Part shown: positions 1-10,744 of the stretch, piece after piece
How the letters are laid out: every line of letters starts with the position of its first letter
How positions within the stretch are numbered: position 1 is the stretch's first letter
Origin: Bordetella genomosp. 13
GTDB lineage: Bacteria > Pseudomonadota > Gammaproteobacteria > Burkholderiales > Burkholderiaceae_B
Assembly (NCBI RefSeq): GCF_002119665.1
Contig: NZ_CP021111.1
Coordinates: 1,612,001-1,676,000, forward strand
Direction: 5' to 3'
DNA length: 64,000 nt
Notes under the pieces: generated by a model
What the model saw: only the letters and a program-made list of their open reading frames with translations
What the model was told of the DNA's origin: nothing
Database searches by the model: none
Program-made: the position numbers and the translations under genes

Positions 1-657
1 AAGCTCACCTACGATCCGGTCAAGGACTTCGCGCCCGTCACGCTGATGGGGCGCTTTCCCATGATTCTGGTGGCCGGCCCCGCGCTGAAGGCCACCGACG
101 TCAAGGGCTTCATCGCCGAGGCCAAGGCGCGCGCCCAGGGCCTGGACTATGGCTCGGCGGGCGCGGGCAGTCCGCATCACCTGGCCATGGAGCTGCTGAA
201 GGTGGAGGCCGGCATACCGTTGACGCACGTGCCGTACCGCGGCGCCGCGCCCGCGCTGGCCGACGTGGCGGGCGGCCAGGTTCCCGCGATGATGGTGGAC
301 CTGGCCGCAGGCGCGGGCTTCATCCAGGGCGGCAAGGTGCGCGCGCTGGCGGTGGCCAACCCCACGCGCCTGGCGCAACTGCCCAACGTGCCCACCTTCG
401 CCGAGCTCGGATACAAGAACGTCGAAGCCGCCGCGCTGGTCGGCATCGTCGTGCCGGCCGCCACGCCGCAGCCGGTCATCGACACGCTGAACCGCCAGCT
501 CGTGGCCACCATCAACGACGCCGCCATCCGCCAGAAACTCGTGGATTTCGGCATCGAGCCGGTGGGCAACACGCCGGCCCAGTATCGCGATCTGCTCGAG
601 GCCGAGCGCACCCGCTGGCACAAGCTCATCCGCGACCTGAACATCAAGCTGGATTGA
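1..657 (+). CDS. Bug-family tripartite tricarboxylate transporter binding protein (5' end missing)
   Basis: The frame is already open at the first base (KLTYDPVKDF), so the gene begins upstream of the window and its signal peptide is not seen. The visible 218 codons show the second half of a periplasmic Bug/TctC receptor: the YDPVKDFAPV segment, the VPYRGAAPAL loop, and the late LPNVPTFAELGY and ATPQPVIDTLN segments common in this family. Such proteins capture small organic acids or amides in the periplasm for a TctAB-type permease. No permease gene is next to it. The gene ends 40 bases before the P450 fusion gene, so the two may be co-transcribed and this receptor may serve the P450 substrate, which is an inference. 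Confidence 0.93.
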   Translation, partial: KLTYDPVKDFAPVTLMGRFPMILVAGPALKATDVKGFIAEAKARAQGLDYGSAGAGSPHHLAMELLKVEAGIPLTHVPYRGAAPALADVAGGQVPAMMVDLAAGAGFIQGGKVRALAVANPTRLAQLPNVPTFAELGYKNVEAAALVGIVVPAATPQPVIDTLNRQLVATINDAAIRQKLVDFGIEPVGNTPAQYRDLLEAERTRWHKLIRDLNIKLD

Positions 658-697
658 GCGCCGCCGCGCCATCCAACGCAGCACCCGGAGTGACGCC

Positions 698-3043
698 ATG
701 TCCCAAGCCGACACCCCCGCCCGCGCCGCGGGCTGTCCCGTCCACCATGCCGCGGGCGCGGCCGCGCCGGGCTGTCCGGTCCACGTCAGCCCGCGGGCGG
801 CGGAGTTCGATCCCTTCGGCGACGGGTACCAGCAGGATCCGCCCGAGTACGTACGCTGGGCGCGCGAGCAGGAGCCGGTGTTCTACAGCCCCAAGCTCGG
901 CTACTGGGTGGTGACGCGCTATGACGACATCAAGGCCATCTTCCGCGACAACATCACCTTCAGTCCGTCCATCGCGCTGGAAAAGATCACGCCCACGGGT
1001 CCCGAGGCCAACGAGGTGCTGGCCTCGTACGGCTATGCCATGAACCGCACGCTGGTCAACGAGGACGAGCCGGCGCACATGCCGCGGCGCCGCGTGCTGA
1101 TGGAGCCTTTCACGCCCGAGGCGCTGAAGCACCACGAGCCCATGGTGCGGCGCCTGACGCGCGAATACGTCGACCGCTTCATCGATGACGGCCGCGCCGA
1201 CCTGGTCGACCAGATGCTCTGGGAGGTGCCGCTGACCGTGGCCCTGCATTTCCTGGGCGTGCCCGAAGAAGACATGGACCTGCTGCGCAAGTATTCGATC
1301 GCGCATACGGTCAACACCTGGGGCCGGCCCAAGCCGGAAGAGCAGGTGGCCGTGGCGCACGCGGTGGGCAACTTCTGGCAGCTGGCGGGCAAGATCCTGG
1401 ACAAGATGCGCCAGAATCCGGACCAGCCCGGCTGGATGCAGTACGGCATCCGCAAGCAGCGCGAGCATCCGGACGTGGTCACGGATTCGTACCTGCATTC
1501 GATGATGATGGCGGGCATCGTGGCCGCGCACGAGACCACCGCCAATGCCTCGGCCAATGCGATGAAGCTGCTGCTGCAGCATCCCGATGCGTGGCGCGAC
1601 ATCTGCGAAGACCCTTCGCTCATTCCCAATGCGGTCGAGGAATGCCTGCGCCACAATGGCTCGGTGGCCGCCTGGCGCCGCCTGGCCACGCGCGACACCG
1701 AGATCGCGGGCGTGCCCATCGCCGCCGGATCCAAGCTGCTCATCGTCAGTTCGTCGGCCAACCATGACGAGCGCCACTTCGCCGACGCCGACCTGTTCGA
1801 CATCCGGCGCGACAACGCCAGCGACCAGCTCACCTTCGGCTACGGCTCGCACCAGTGCATGGGCAAGAACCTGGCGCGCATGGAGATGCAGATCTTCCTG
1901 GAAGAGTTCACGCGCCGCCTGCCGCACATGCGCCTGGCCGAACAGCGCTTCACCTATGTACCCAACACCTCGTTCCGCGGCCCCGAGCATCTGTGGGTGG
2001 AATGGGATCCGGCCCAGAATCCCGAACGCCGCCGGCCCGAGCTGCTGGCGCTGCGCCAGCCGGTGCGCATCGGCGAACCCACCACGCATGCCATCACGCG
2101 CACCGTGGTAGTGGAAAGCGTGGATGCGGAGGCGCACGGCATCGTGGTGCTGACCCTGGCCTCGCACGACGGCAAGGCGCTGCCGCGCTGGGCGCCGGGC
2201 GCGCACATCGACGTCGAGTGCGGCGACACCGGCATGTCGCGGCAGTACTCGCTGTGCGGCGACCCGTTGGACAGCAGCCGGCTGCGCATCGCCGTCCTGA
2301 AAGAGGCCGATGGGCGGGGCGGCTCGGCGTGGGTGCACGAACACGCCCGGCCCGGCATGCGCCTGCGCATCCGCGGACCGCGCAACCACTTCCGCCTGGA
2401 CGAAAGCACGGGCCGCGCCATCTTCGTGGCGGGCGGCATCGGCATCACGCCGGTCAGCGCCATGGCGCGCCGCGCGCGCGAACTGGGCATCGACTACGAA
2501 CTGCACTACAGCGGCCGCTCGCGCGCGGCGATGGCGCTCTTGCCCGAACTGGCCGCGCTGCACGGCGACAGGCTGCGCGTGTATGCCAGCGACGAGGGCC
2601 GGCGCAACGACTTCGCGGCCTTGCTGCGGCAGCCGGATGCGCGCACGCACATCTATGCCTGCGGCCCCGAACGCATGCTGCAGGCCCTGAAGCAGGCCAC
2701 CGCCCACTGGCCCGACGATGCGTTGCGCGTCGAGCATTTCCACTCCACGCTGGGCACGCTGGACCCGGCCCGCGAGCATGCCTTCGAGGCCGAACTGAAG
2801 GATTCGGGCCTGGTCGTCAATGTGCGCGCCGACCAGACCCTGCTGGCCGCGCTGCGCGCCGCCAACATCGACGTGCAGAGCGATTGCGAAGAGGGCCTGT
2901 GCGGGTCCTGCGAGGTGAGGGTGCTGGCGGGCGAGGTGGACCACCGCGACGTCGTGCTGACGCGCGCGGAACGCGAGGCCAACGGCAAGATGATGAGTTG
3001 CTGCTCGCGCGCCGCCGGCAAGCGCATCGTGCTGGAGCTGTAG
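698..3043 (+). CDS. self-sufficient cytochrome P450 fused to FMN reductase and [2Fe-2S] ferredoxin (CYP116B type)
   Basis: This 781-residue fusion carries the whole electron chain of a P450 monooxygenase. The heme domain comes first: I-helix with AHETT around residue 278-281, ExxR at E315-R318, and the heme-ligand loop FGYGSHQC with Cys387. Next is a phthalate-dioxygenase-reductase-like module with the flavin motif RQYSL near residue 515 and the nucleotide motif GGIGITP near 579. A plant-type ferredoxin ends the protein, with Cys730, Cys735, Cys738 and Cys768. The order heme-FMN/NAD(P)H-2Fe2S is that of CYP116B enzymes such as P450-RhF, which hydroxylate or dealkylate small aromatic and thiocarbamate substrates with NAD(P)H. 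GGAG lies before the ATG. The N-terminus holds two GCPVH repeats. The substrate is unknown. Confidence 0.96.
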   Translation: MSQADTPARAAGCPVHHAAGAAAPGCPVHVSPRAAEFDPFGDGYQQDPPEYVRWAREQEPVFYSPKLGYWVVTRYDDIKAIFRDNITFSPSIALEKITPTGPEANEVLASYGYAMNRTLVNEDEPAHMPRRRVLMEPFTPEALKHHEPMVRRLTREYVDRFIDDGRADLVDQMLWEVPLTVALHFLGVPEEDMDLLRKYSIAHTVNTWGRPKPEEQVAVAHAVGNFWQLAGKILDKMRQNPDQPGWMQYGIRKQREHPDVVTDSYLHSMMMAGIVAAHETTANASANAMKLLLQHPDAWRDICEDPSLIPNAVEECLRHNGSVAAWRRLATRDTEIAGVPIAAGSKLLIVSSSANHDERHFADADLFDIRRDNASDQLTFGYGSHQCMGKNLARMEMQIFLEEFTRRLPHMRLAEQRFTYVPNTSFRGPEHLWVEWDPAQNPERRRPELLALRQPVRIGEPTTHAITRTVVVESVDAEAHGIVVLTLASHDGKALPRWAPGAHIDVECGDTGMSRQYSLCGDPLDSSRLRIAVLKEADGRGGSAWVHEHARPGMRLRIRGPRNHFRLDESTGRAIFVAGGIGITPVSAMARRARELGIDYELHYSGRSRAAMALLPELAALHGDRLRVYASDEGRRNDFAALLRQPDARTHIYACGPERMLQALKQATAHWPDDALRVEHFHSTLGTLDPAREHAFEAELKDSGLVVNVRADQTLLAALRAANIDVQSDCEEGLCGSCEVRVLAGEVDHRDVVLTRAEREANGKMMSCCSRAAGKRIVLEL

Positions 3044-3150
3044 GTGGCCGGCCGGTCATGCCATGGCGGATCGTGCCGTATCCGTGAAGCCGGCATGAGC
3101 AGTGCCACGCCCGCGGCGAGGCCGGGCAACCGCATGACGCCTCGCTGGTC

Positions 3151-3819
3151 TCAATCTTCCTGAGCCGCCTCGGCATTGGCGGCCCGGACCTTCATCAGCC
3201 GGCGCCGTGTCACGGTCAGGTGCAGCTGCATGATGTCGTGCGCCAGCGCGCCGTCGCGCTCCTGCACGGCCATCGTCAGGTCCTGGTGATGGCTCAGGCT
3301 CTGCTGCATCTCCTCCCGGGTATACAGGTGAAACGATCGGATGACGATGGGCATGTCGATCATCGTCGCCAGAATCGACTGCAGCCGGTGGGATCCGCTG
3401 GCCTGCAGCAACGTGTGGTGGAACACACGGTTGGCGGCCTGCGTCAGGTCGGCCATCCGCGGTCCGCCGGCCTGGATGGCCTCGTGCATCCGCGTATTGC
3501 TCTGCTGCAAAGTCTTCAGGGCCTGTTCGCTGCGGCGCTCGGCCGCAAGCTGCGCACTGAAGGGTTCCAGCCGCAGGCGCAGCTGGAACACTTCCTCGAT
3601 ATCCCATTGCGTCCAGGCGGCCACGTGCACGCCTTTTCCTGATTCGGCAACCGCCAGTCCGTCCTCGACGAGCCGGCGCAGGGCCGTGCGCACGGGCGTA
3701 CGGCTGATGCCGAACGCCTCGGCCAGCGGCTCTTCCTTCAACTGCGTGCCTGGCTTGTACTGGCCGGCAAGTATCCGATGTTTGAGGGTCTCGTAGGCGA
3801 GTTGCGAATCGCTGGCCAT
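3151..3819 (-). CDS. GntR-family transcriptional regulator, FCD (FadR) subfamily
   Basis: This is a 222-residue regulator with an N-terminal winged helix (LAYETLKHRIL, then LAEAFGISRTPVRTALRRL) and a C-terminal all-helical FCD ligand domain that usually binds a carboxylate through a metal site. I chose the ATG at 3819 (MASDSQLAYETL) because it sits just before the DNA-binding domain. The open frame runs to 3927 but the extra 36 residues look non-coding. It is divergent from the dehydrogenase-Bug-RraA unit starting at 4113 and probably controls it. Two AT-rich repeated elements lie in the shared gap. No strong ribosome-binding site is visible, so the start is uncertain. Confidence 0.9.
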   Translation of the reverse strand: MASDSQLAYETLKHRILAGQYKPGTQLKEEPLAEAFGISRTPVRTALRRLVEDGLAVAESGKGVHVAAWTQWDIEEVFQLRLRLEPFSAQLAAERRSEQALKTLQQSNTRMHEAIQAGGPRMADLTQAANRVFHHTLLQASGSHRLQSILATMIDMPIVIRSFHLYTREEMQQSLSHHQDLTMAVQERDGALAHDIMQLHLTVTRRRLMKVRAANAEAAQED

Positions 3820-3949
3820 GGCGCTTGTGGCGGTGGAAACGGGCGGGGCGCGCGGCGGTCGCCAGAGTCCCGCAGAAGATAGCGGGCAGGCTAACACAGC
3901 TTCGAGCGGCGGGCCTGCCGAAGGCAAGTCTGCGGCGGTCGATGGTTTA

Positions 3950-3970
3950 TTGTATTTTTAATGTACTTGA
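3950..3970 (+). promoter_or_regulatory. candidate GntR operator, copy 1
   Basis: The element begins TTGTATTTTTAATGTACTTG and recurs almost exactly at 4094. It lies in the AT-rich gap between the divergent GntR gene and the dehydrogenase gene. Within it TTGTA and ATGTA are 11 bases apart, one helical turn. That it binds the adjacent regulator is inferred from position and repetition. Confidence 0.5.
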
Positions 3971-4093
3971 CTGCGATACGGCTGCGTGACGCCCCTAGCA
4001 GGCAGATAGACGCAATTCCAGCAAAATAAGCCTTCAAAGGCTAGGGCTTATCCCTATATCCGGCGAGTTTCCTGGACCGCACAATCCGATAAA

Positions 4094-4113
4094 TTGTATT
4101 TTTATTGTACTTA
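4094..4113 (+). promoter_or_regulatory. candidate GntR operator, copy 2, abutting a start codon
   Basis: This second copy (TTGTATTTTTATTGTACTTA) matches the copy at 3950 except for two positions. Its last base is the A of the ATG of the downstream dehydrogenase gene. It therefore occupies the place where a ribosome-binding site would normally be, and a bound repressor here would block the promoter or initiation region. Confidence 0.5.
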
Positions 4114-4970
4114 TGAACATAACGATCATTGGTGGTGGAGAGGTGGGGCGTTGCTACGCGCAGAGCCTGGAGCAGGCGGGACATCGCGTCGTCGGCATCT
4201 GCGACACCCGGCCGTCCGACGCATTGCGGCAGTACTGCCTCGAGAACCGCATCGCCCTGCATGACGCCATCGGCTCCTGGCTGACGCAGGCCGAAGTCGT
4301 CATCAGCGCAGTGTTCGGCGCCGTGGCGCTGGAAACCTGCAAGGCCGCGCTGCCGCACCTGTCCGCCGGCACGCTCTACGCCGACTTCACCACCGCCAGC
4401 CCCCAAGACATGCGGTCCGCCGCCGCCGAGGCGCAACGCCATTCGGTGACGTTCGCCGACGTCGCCATCACGGGCGCGATCAGCCTGGGCCGCGGCAAGA
4501 CGCCGCTTCTGTGCGCCGGCGCCGGTGCGTCCGCCATCGAAGCCTTGATGCGCGAAACGGGCGCGCCGATACAGCAGGTGGGCGCGCAGGCCGGCGACGC
4601 CGCCACGCTGAAGCTGCTGCGCAGCGTGTACACCAAGGGTTGCGAGGCACTGGCGGTGGAATGCCTGGTGGCGGCCGAGTCCAAGGGCTTGCGCCAGGAC
4701 CTGTACCGCGTCCTGCAGGACATCGATCAGCAGCCGCTGCAGGTCTTCCTGGAAATGCTGGTGCGCACGCACGTCGTGCACGCCGGACGCCGCCTGGTCG
4801 AGGTCCGGGAAGCCATACGGCAACTCGAACGCGAAGGCCTTGCGCCGCGCGTGATGCCGGGCGTGGCGGCGCTGTTCGAGCGCACCGCGGGCGCCATCGA
4901 CGGCAGCGAGGACGCCTCGACCGTGGAATCGAGCCTGCGCTGGCTCACGGCCCTGGCGAGGCAGTCATGA
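4113..4970 (+). CDS. NAD(P)-binding beta-hydroxyacid dehydrogenase-like protein (DUF1932 C-terminal domain)
   Basis: This 285-residue protein opens directly with a Rossmann fold (MNITIIGGGEVGRCYAQSL, GGGEVG at residues 7-12) and has the layout of 6-phosphogluconate/3-hydroxyisobutyrate dehydrogenase relatives. The second half (LKLLRSVYTKGCEALAVECL onward) resembles the DUF1932 helical domain. It should reduce or oxidise a small hydroxyacid with NAD(P). The start leaves no room for a leader: no Shine-Dalgarno is visible, and an AT-rich repeat ends at the ATG, so a leaderless transcript is possible. It leads a unit with a Bug receptor and an RraA-like aldolase, which suggests import and breakdown of a hydroxy- or keto-acid. 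Confidence 0.85.
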   Translation: MNITIIGGGEVGRCYAQSLEQAGHRVVGICDTRPSDALRQYCLENRIALHDAIGSWLTQAEVVISAVFGAVALETCKAALPHLSAGTLYADFTTASPQDMRSAAAEAQRHSVTFADVAITGAISLGRGKTPLLCAGAGASAIEALMRETGAPIQQVGAQAGDAATLKLLRSVYTKGCEALAVECLVAAESKGLRQDLYRVLQDIDQQPLQVFLEMLVRTHVVHAGRRLVEVREAIRQLEREGLAPRVMPGVAALFERTAGAIDGSEDASTVESSLRWLTALARQS

Positions 4971-5028
4971 CCGGGGCATGCATAGACCGCAGGCCACGAT
5001 AAACCAACTATTCAACGAGGAGACAACC

Positions 5029-6003
5029 ATGAAGCGAAGCATTGCTGCCAGCCTGACGGCGCTGGCCTGCGCCACCGTGTGCTTGACCACCGCGGCTGCC
5101 GCGGACCTGGGCAAGGGGCCCATCACGCTGGTGTCGCCATTCCCTCCCGGCGGCGGCACCGATACGCTGACCCGCATGGTCGCCGCGGCCGTGGCCGCCG
5201 ACACGGGCTGGGACATGGTGGTCGAGAACAAGCCCGGGGCAGGCGGCAACCTGGCGCTGGATTCGGTGGCTCGAGCTAAGCCCGATGGGCACACGCTGGT
5301 CATGGCGCAAACGGACAACGTCGTGCTCAATCCGTGGCTGTACAACAAGCTCAGCTACGACACGTTCAAGGACTTCAAGCCGGTCGTGCTGGTGGCCGCT
5401 TCGCCCAGCGTGTACGTGACCATGCCCAAGTCGCCGTATCGCACTATCGAGGACGTCGAGAAGGCAGCGAAGGCCAATCCCGGCCGCCTGTCCGTCGGCG
5501 TGCCGGGCGTGGGATCCAGCGGCGATCTCATCGGCCATCTGTGGCGCAAAGAGGCGGGCATCAACTTCACCGCGGTGCCGTACCGCGGATGGGCGCAGGC
5601 GTATCCCGACCTGTCCAGCGGCCGCATCGACATCTACAACGGTTCGGTAGCCACCTTGTTGTCGCAGATCAAGGCCGGCACGGTGCACGCGCTGGGCGTG
5701 GTGGGAGACCAGCGCTCGGCCTCGCTGCCGGACGTGCCGACGTTCGTGGACAAGGGCTACAAGCAGATCGACCAGACCATCTGGTGGGGGCTGATGGCGC
5801 CCGGGAAAACGCCGGATGAGGTCGTTCGGCAGCTCAACGAGGCGGTCAACAAGGCGATCTCCAAGCCCGAGTTCGTGGCCAAGCTGCGCGACGCCGGCTA
5901 TCAGGCGCTGGGCGGCACGCCCGCCGAGTTCGGCCGGCGCTACAAGCAGGACTACGACGCCTTCGGGGCGGTCATCACCCAGGCCGGCATCGAGAAGCAA
6001 TGA
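5029..6003 (+). CDS. Bug-family tripartite tricarboxylate transporter binding protein
   Basis: This is a 324-residue periplasmic receptor. The start (MKRSIAASLTALACATVCL) follows AGGAGAC and opens a signal peptide ending near AAAA. Family marks are PFPPGGGTDTLTR in the first pincer loop, KPDGHTLVMA, the YDTFKDFKPV segment, VPYRGWAQAYPDL, and LPDVPTFVDKGY. It lies between the NAD-binding dehydrogenase and the RraA-like aldolase and probably feeds their pathway. No dedicated TctA/TctB pair is adjacent, so it would have to use a permease encoded elsewhere. Confidence 0.95.
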   Translation: MKRSIAASLTALACATVCLTTAAAADLGKGPITLVSPFPPGGGTDTLTRMVAAAVAADTGWDMVVENKPGAGGNLALDSVARAKPDGHTLVMAQTDNVVLNPWLYNKLSYDTFKDFKPVVLVAASPSVYVTMPKSPYRTIEDVEKAAKANPGRLSVGVPGVGSSGDLIGHLWRKEAGINFTAVPYRGWAQAYPDLSSGRIDIYNGSVATLLSQIKAGTVHALGVVGDQRSASLPDVPTFVDKGYKQIDQTIWWGLMAPGKTPDEVVRQLNEAVNKAISKPEFVAKLRDAGYQALGGTPAEFGRRYKQDYDAFGAVITQAGIEKQ

Positions 6004-6053
6004 CGGCGCGGCGCGCATGCGCGCCGGATTCTGCGCGATCAAGGAAACGAGCG

Positions 6054-6725
6054 ATGATAGGTTTCGAGATTCTTCCCCGCCAGCGTGCCGTGGCCGCCAG
6101 CCACGTGGCCGAGTTCCGCGACTTGCCGGTGGCCAACGTCAGCGACGTGATGTCGCGCATGGCGGCCGGCGGCGCCGCCCTGCGTCCCATGCACGACGGT
6201 ACCGGCATGGCCGGCCCGGCCCTCACCGTGCGCTGCCGGCCTGGCGACAACCTGCTGGTGCACAAGGCGCTTGACCTGGCCGCGCCGGGCGACGTGATCG
6301 TGGTCGACGCGGGCGGCGACCTGACCAATGCCATCATCGGCGAGATCATGGTGGCCTATGCGGCGCGCCGCAAGCTGGGCGGCATCGTCATCAATGGCGC
6401 CATTCGCGACTCGGCTACGTTGCGGCGCGGCAGTTTTCCGGTGTATGCGGCCGGGGTCACGCATCGCGGCCCATACAAGGACGGCCCCGGCGTCATCAAC
6501 GGCGCCATCTCGCTGGCGGGCATGGTGATAGAACCGGGCGACCTGGTCATCGGCGACGAGGACGGCCTGTTGTGTGTGCCCTACAAGCAGGTGGAAGAAG
6601 TGCTGGCCGCCACGCGCGCGAAGCATCACGTCGAGGAGAAGATGATGGCCGATATCGCGGCGGGAACGCTGGACACCGGCTGGGTCGATGCGCGCCTGAA
6701 GGCACTGGGCTGCCAGGGCTTATAG
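6054..6725 (+). CDS. RraA-like protein / 4-hydroxy-4-methyl-2-oxoglutarate aldolase family
   Basis: This 223-residue protein belongs to the RraA/HMG-CHA aldolase family. GDVIVVDAGGD, GGIVINGAIRDS and VEPGDLVIGDEDG-like segments mark the fold. The Arg-Asp of GAIRDS matches the residues that bind pyruvate and the divalent metal in class II pyruvate aldolases. Family members with this pair cleave 4-hydroxy-4-methyl-2-oxoglutarate or oxaloacetate; the namesake RraA inhibits RNase E instead. Placement behind a dehydrogenase and a Bug receptor favours an enzyme of acid catabolism. GGAAAC lies before the chosen ATG; an upstream in-frame ATG at 6000 overlaps the Bug gene. Confidence 0.87.
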   Translation: MIGFEILPRQRAVAASHVAEFRDLPVANVSDVMSRMAAGGAALRPMHDGTGMAGPALTVRCRPGDNLLVHKALDLAAPGDVIVVDAGGDLTNAIIGEIMVAYAARRKLGGIVINGAIRDSATLRRGSFPVYAAGVTHRGPYKDGPGVINGAISLAGMVIEPGDLVIGDEDGLLCVPYKQVEEVLAATRAKHHVEEKMMADIAAGTLDTGWVDARLKALGCQGL

Positions 6726-6863
6726 CGTTCGACTCCTCCCGTAGGCCCCCGTCGAGGTTGAGGCGTCTCCCCCGAAAAGTCGCTGGCTGGCCGGCATCTC
6801 CTGATGCAAAATCGGGAACAGACAGAATCACCAAGGCCATGGCAGCTTTCGCTGGGAGACGCG

Positions 6864-7952
6864 ATGCAGCTGGCACTAGAGGGCATACAACGGCAGGCCG
6901 GGCCCCAGGTCCTGCTGTATCCGATGAGCCTGACCCCGGCCTCCGGGGCCATCACCGTGCTGCTGGGCGCCACGCAGGCCGGCAAGACGTCGCTGATGCG
7001 CATCATGGCCGGCCTCGACCCACCCAGCCAGGGCGCCGTGCGTGTCGACGGCCGCGACGTGACGCACGTGCCGGTGCGCCAGCGCAACGTGGCCATGGTG
7101 TACCAGCAGTTCATCAACTATCCCTCGCTTAGCGTCTACGACAACATCGCCTCGCCGTTGCGCCTGCGCCGCGCGCCGCGCATGGACGAACGCGTGAAGG
7201 CCATAGCGGCCCGGCTGCGCATCGAGCATCTATTGGACCGCTACCCGGCGGAACTGTCCGGTGGGCAGCAGCAGCGCGTGGCGCTGGCCCGCGCGCTGGC
7301 GAAGGACGCGCCGCTGGTGCTGCTGGACGAGCCGCTGGTCAACCTGGACTACAAGCTGCGCGAGGAACTGCGCGAAGAACTGGCGGGCCTGTTCGGGGAA
7401 GGGCGCGCCACGGTGGTCTACGCCACTACCGAGCCGGCCGAGGCGCTGCTGCTGGGCGGCCATACCGCCGTGCTGGACGCCGGCGAGCTGCTGCAGTACG
7501 GTCCCACCCCCGAGGTCTTTCATCAACCGCGGTCCATACGCGTGGCGCGCGTGTTCAGCGACCCGCCGATGAATCTGTTCGGCGCCCGGCGCGATGGTCA
7601 GGGGTTCCAGCTGCAGGGCGGCCTGCACGTGCCGCGCGTCCTGCCAGGCGGCGACGGGCGCGAGGAACTGACGGCCGGGCTGCGCGCGGGCGCGCTGAGC
7701 CTGGACAACGGGCCCGGCAAGCTGCCGCTGCAAGGCGAGGTGAAGCTGGCGGAGATTTCCGGGTCCGACACCTTCGTGCACGTGGGCACGGCGGCCGGCG
7801 AACTGGTGGCGCAATTGACCGGCGTGCATCGCTTCGACCTGCGCGAGCGCATCCGGCTGCACTTCGATCCGGCCCAGGCCTATGCCTTCGATGCACGCGG
7901 CGACCTGCTGGTCGCGCCGGCCTATCGCGCGCTGCCCGCGGGGACGCCGTGA
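6864..7952 (+). CDS. glpS: glycerol-type ABC importer, ATP-binding subunit 1 (H-loop His missing)
   Basis: This 362-residue ATPase has Walker A GATQAGKTS, Q-loop MVYQQF, an intact signature LSGGQQQR, Walker B LVLLDEP and a C-terminal TOBE-like regulatory part. The switch (H-loop) histidine is absent: the usual THDQ-EA reads YATTEPAEAL. Its partner ATPase, which starts on the last base of this gene, has the opposite pattern. The start at 6864 follows GGGAGACGCG; the frame is open from 6804. Gene order ATPase-ATPase-permease-permease-DUF2160-binding protein matches the rhizobial glycerol transporter glpSTPQUV. Glycerol as substrate is inferred from that synteny. Confidence 0.9.
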   Translation: MQLALEGIQRQAGPQVLLYPMSLTPASGAITVLLGATQAGKTSLMRIMAGLDPPSQGAVRVDGRDVTHVPVRQRNVAMVYQQFINYPSLSVYDNIASPLRLRRAPRMDERVKAIAARLRIEHLLDRYPAELSGGQQQRVALARALAKDAPLVLLDEPLVNLDYKLREELREELAGLFGEGRATVVYATTEPAEALLLGGHTAVLDAGELLQYGPTPEVFHQPRSIRVARVFSDPPMNLFGARRDGQGFQLQGGLHVPRVLPGGDGREELTAGLRAGALSLDNGPGKLPLQGEVKLAEISGSDTFVHVGTAAGELVAQLTGVHRFDLRERIRLHFDPAQAYAFDARGDLLVAPAYRALPAGTP

Positions 7953-9036
7953 TGGCCAGCATCGAACTGGATCTGTCGCACTCTTACGTGCCGCAACCCG
8001 CAAAGGACGACGACTACGCCTTGCTGCCGCTGCGCTATACCTTCGAGGACGGCGGCGCGTACGCGCTGCTGGGGCCGTCGGGCTGCGGCAAGACCACCTT
8101 GCTCAACTGCGTGTCGGGCCTGCTGCGTCCATCGTCGGGCCGTGTGCGCTTCGATGGGCGCGACGTCACCGGGCATACGCCGCAGCAGCGCAACATCGCC
8201 CAGGTGTTCCAGTTTCCCGTGATCTACGACACCATGACGGTGGCGGAGAACCTGGCGTTTCCGCTGCGCAATCGCGGCGTGGACGAAGGCCGCGTACGCG
8301 CGCGCGTGGGGCAGGTGGCCGAGATGCTGGAACTGTCTTCCGTGCTGGACCGCCGCGCGCGCAATCTTGCCGCGGATGCCAAGCAGAAGATATCGCTGGG
8401 GCGCGGACTGGTACGCAGCGACGTGTCGGCCGTGCTGTTCGACGAACCGCTGACGGTGATCGATCCGCACCTCAAGTGGCAACTGCGGCGCAAGCTCAAG
8501 GAGATCCACCAGGAGTTCAAGCTGACGATGGTCTATGTCACGCACGACCAGACCGAGGCGTTGACCTTCGCCGAGCGCGTGGTGGTGATGTCACGGGGCA
8601 GGGTGGTGCAGGTGGGCACGCCCGACGACCTGTTCCTGCGCCCGGCGCATACCTTCGTGGGGCATTTCATCGGATCGCCCGGCATGAACTTTCTGCCGGC
8701 CCGCTGGCGCGACGGCGCCGTGCAGCTCGGCTCGCACCGCCTGGCCGGCGTGGCGCCCGAACTGGCGGGCCCGCTCGCGGCGGCCGAGAGCTTCACGCTG
8801 GGCATACGGCCGGAGTTCGTGGCGCTGCGCCAGGCGGGGGCGCCGGACGCGCTGCCCGTCACCGTGACGCGCGTGCAGGACGTGGGCACCTATCTGCTGC
8901 TGACCGGCGCCTTCGAGGACCATGCCGTCAAGGCGCGTCTGCCGCTGGACAGCGACGTGGCCGGCAAAGGCGACATCGCCTGGCTGTCGGTGCTGAATCC
9001 GCGCACCTGTTTCTACCGCGACCAGGAGCTGATCCA

Positions 9037-9040
<4 letters not shown>
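7952..9040 (+). CDS. glpT: glycerol-type ABC importer, ATP-binding subunit 2 (degenerate signature motif)
   Basis: This 362-residue ATPase has Walker A GPSGCGKTT, Q-loop QVFQFP, Walker B VLFDEP and a normal H-loop YVTHDQTEAL. The LSGGQ signature is replaced by NLAADAKQKIS. The ATG shares one base with the TGA of the upstream ATPase gene (TGATG), so translation is coupled. The symbol follows the rhizobial glpSTPQUV scheme and must not be confused with the glycerol-3-phosphate antiporter GlpT. The two ATPases together would make one complete and one incomplete ATP site. Confidence 0.9.
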
Positions 9041-10729
<1,689 letters not shown>

Positions 10730-10744
10730 ACACGGGAGACCGCC

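Noticed and set aside
644..2944. Long open frame on the minus strand across the P450 gene
   Set aside because: It mirrors the codon pattern of the plus-strand P450 fusion, has His/Arg/Ala-rich composition with no domain, and no ribosome-binding site. High GC creates such frames.
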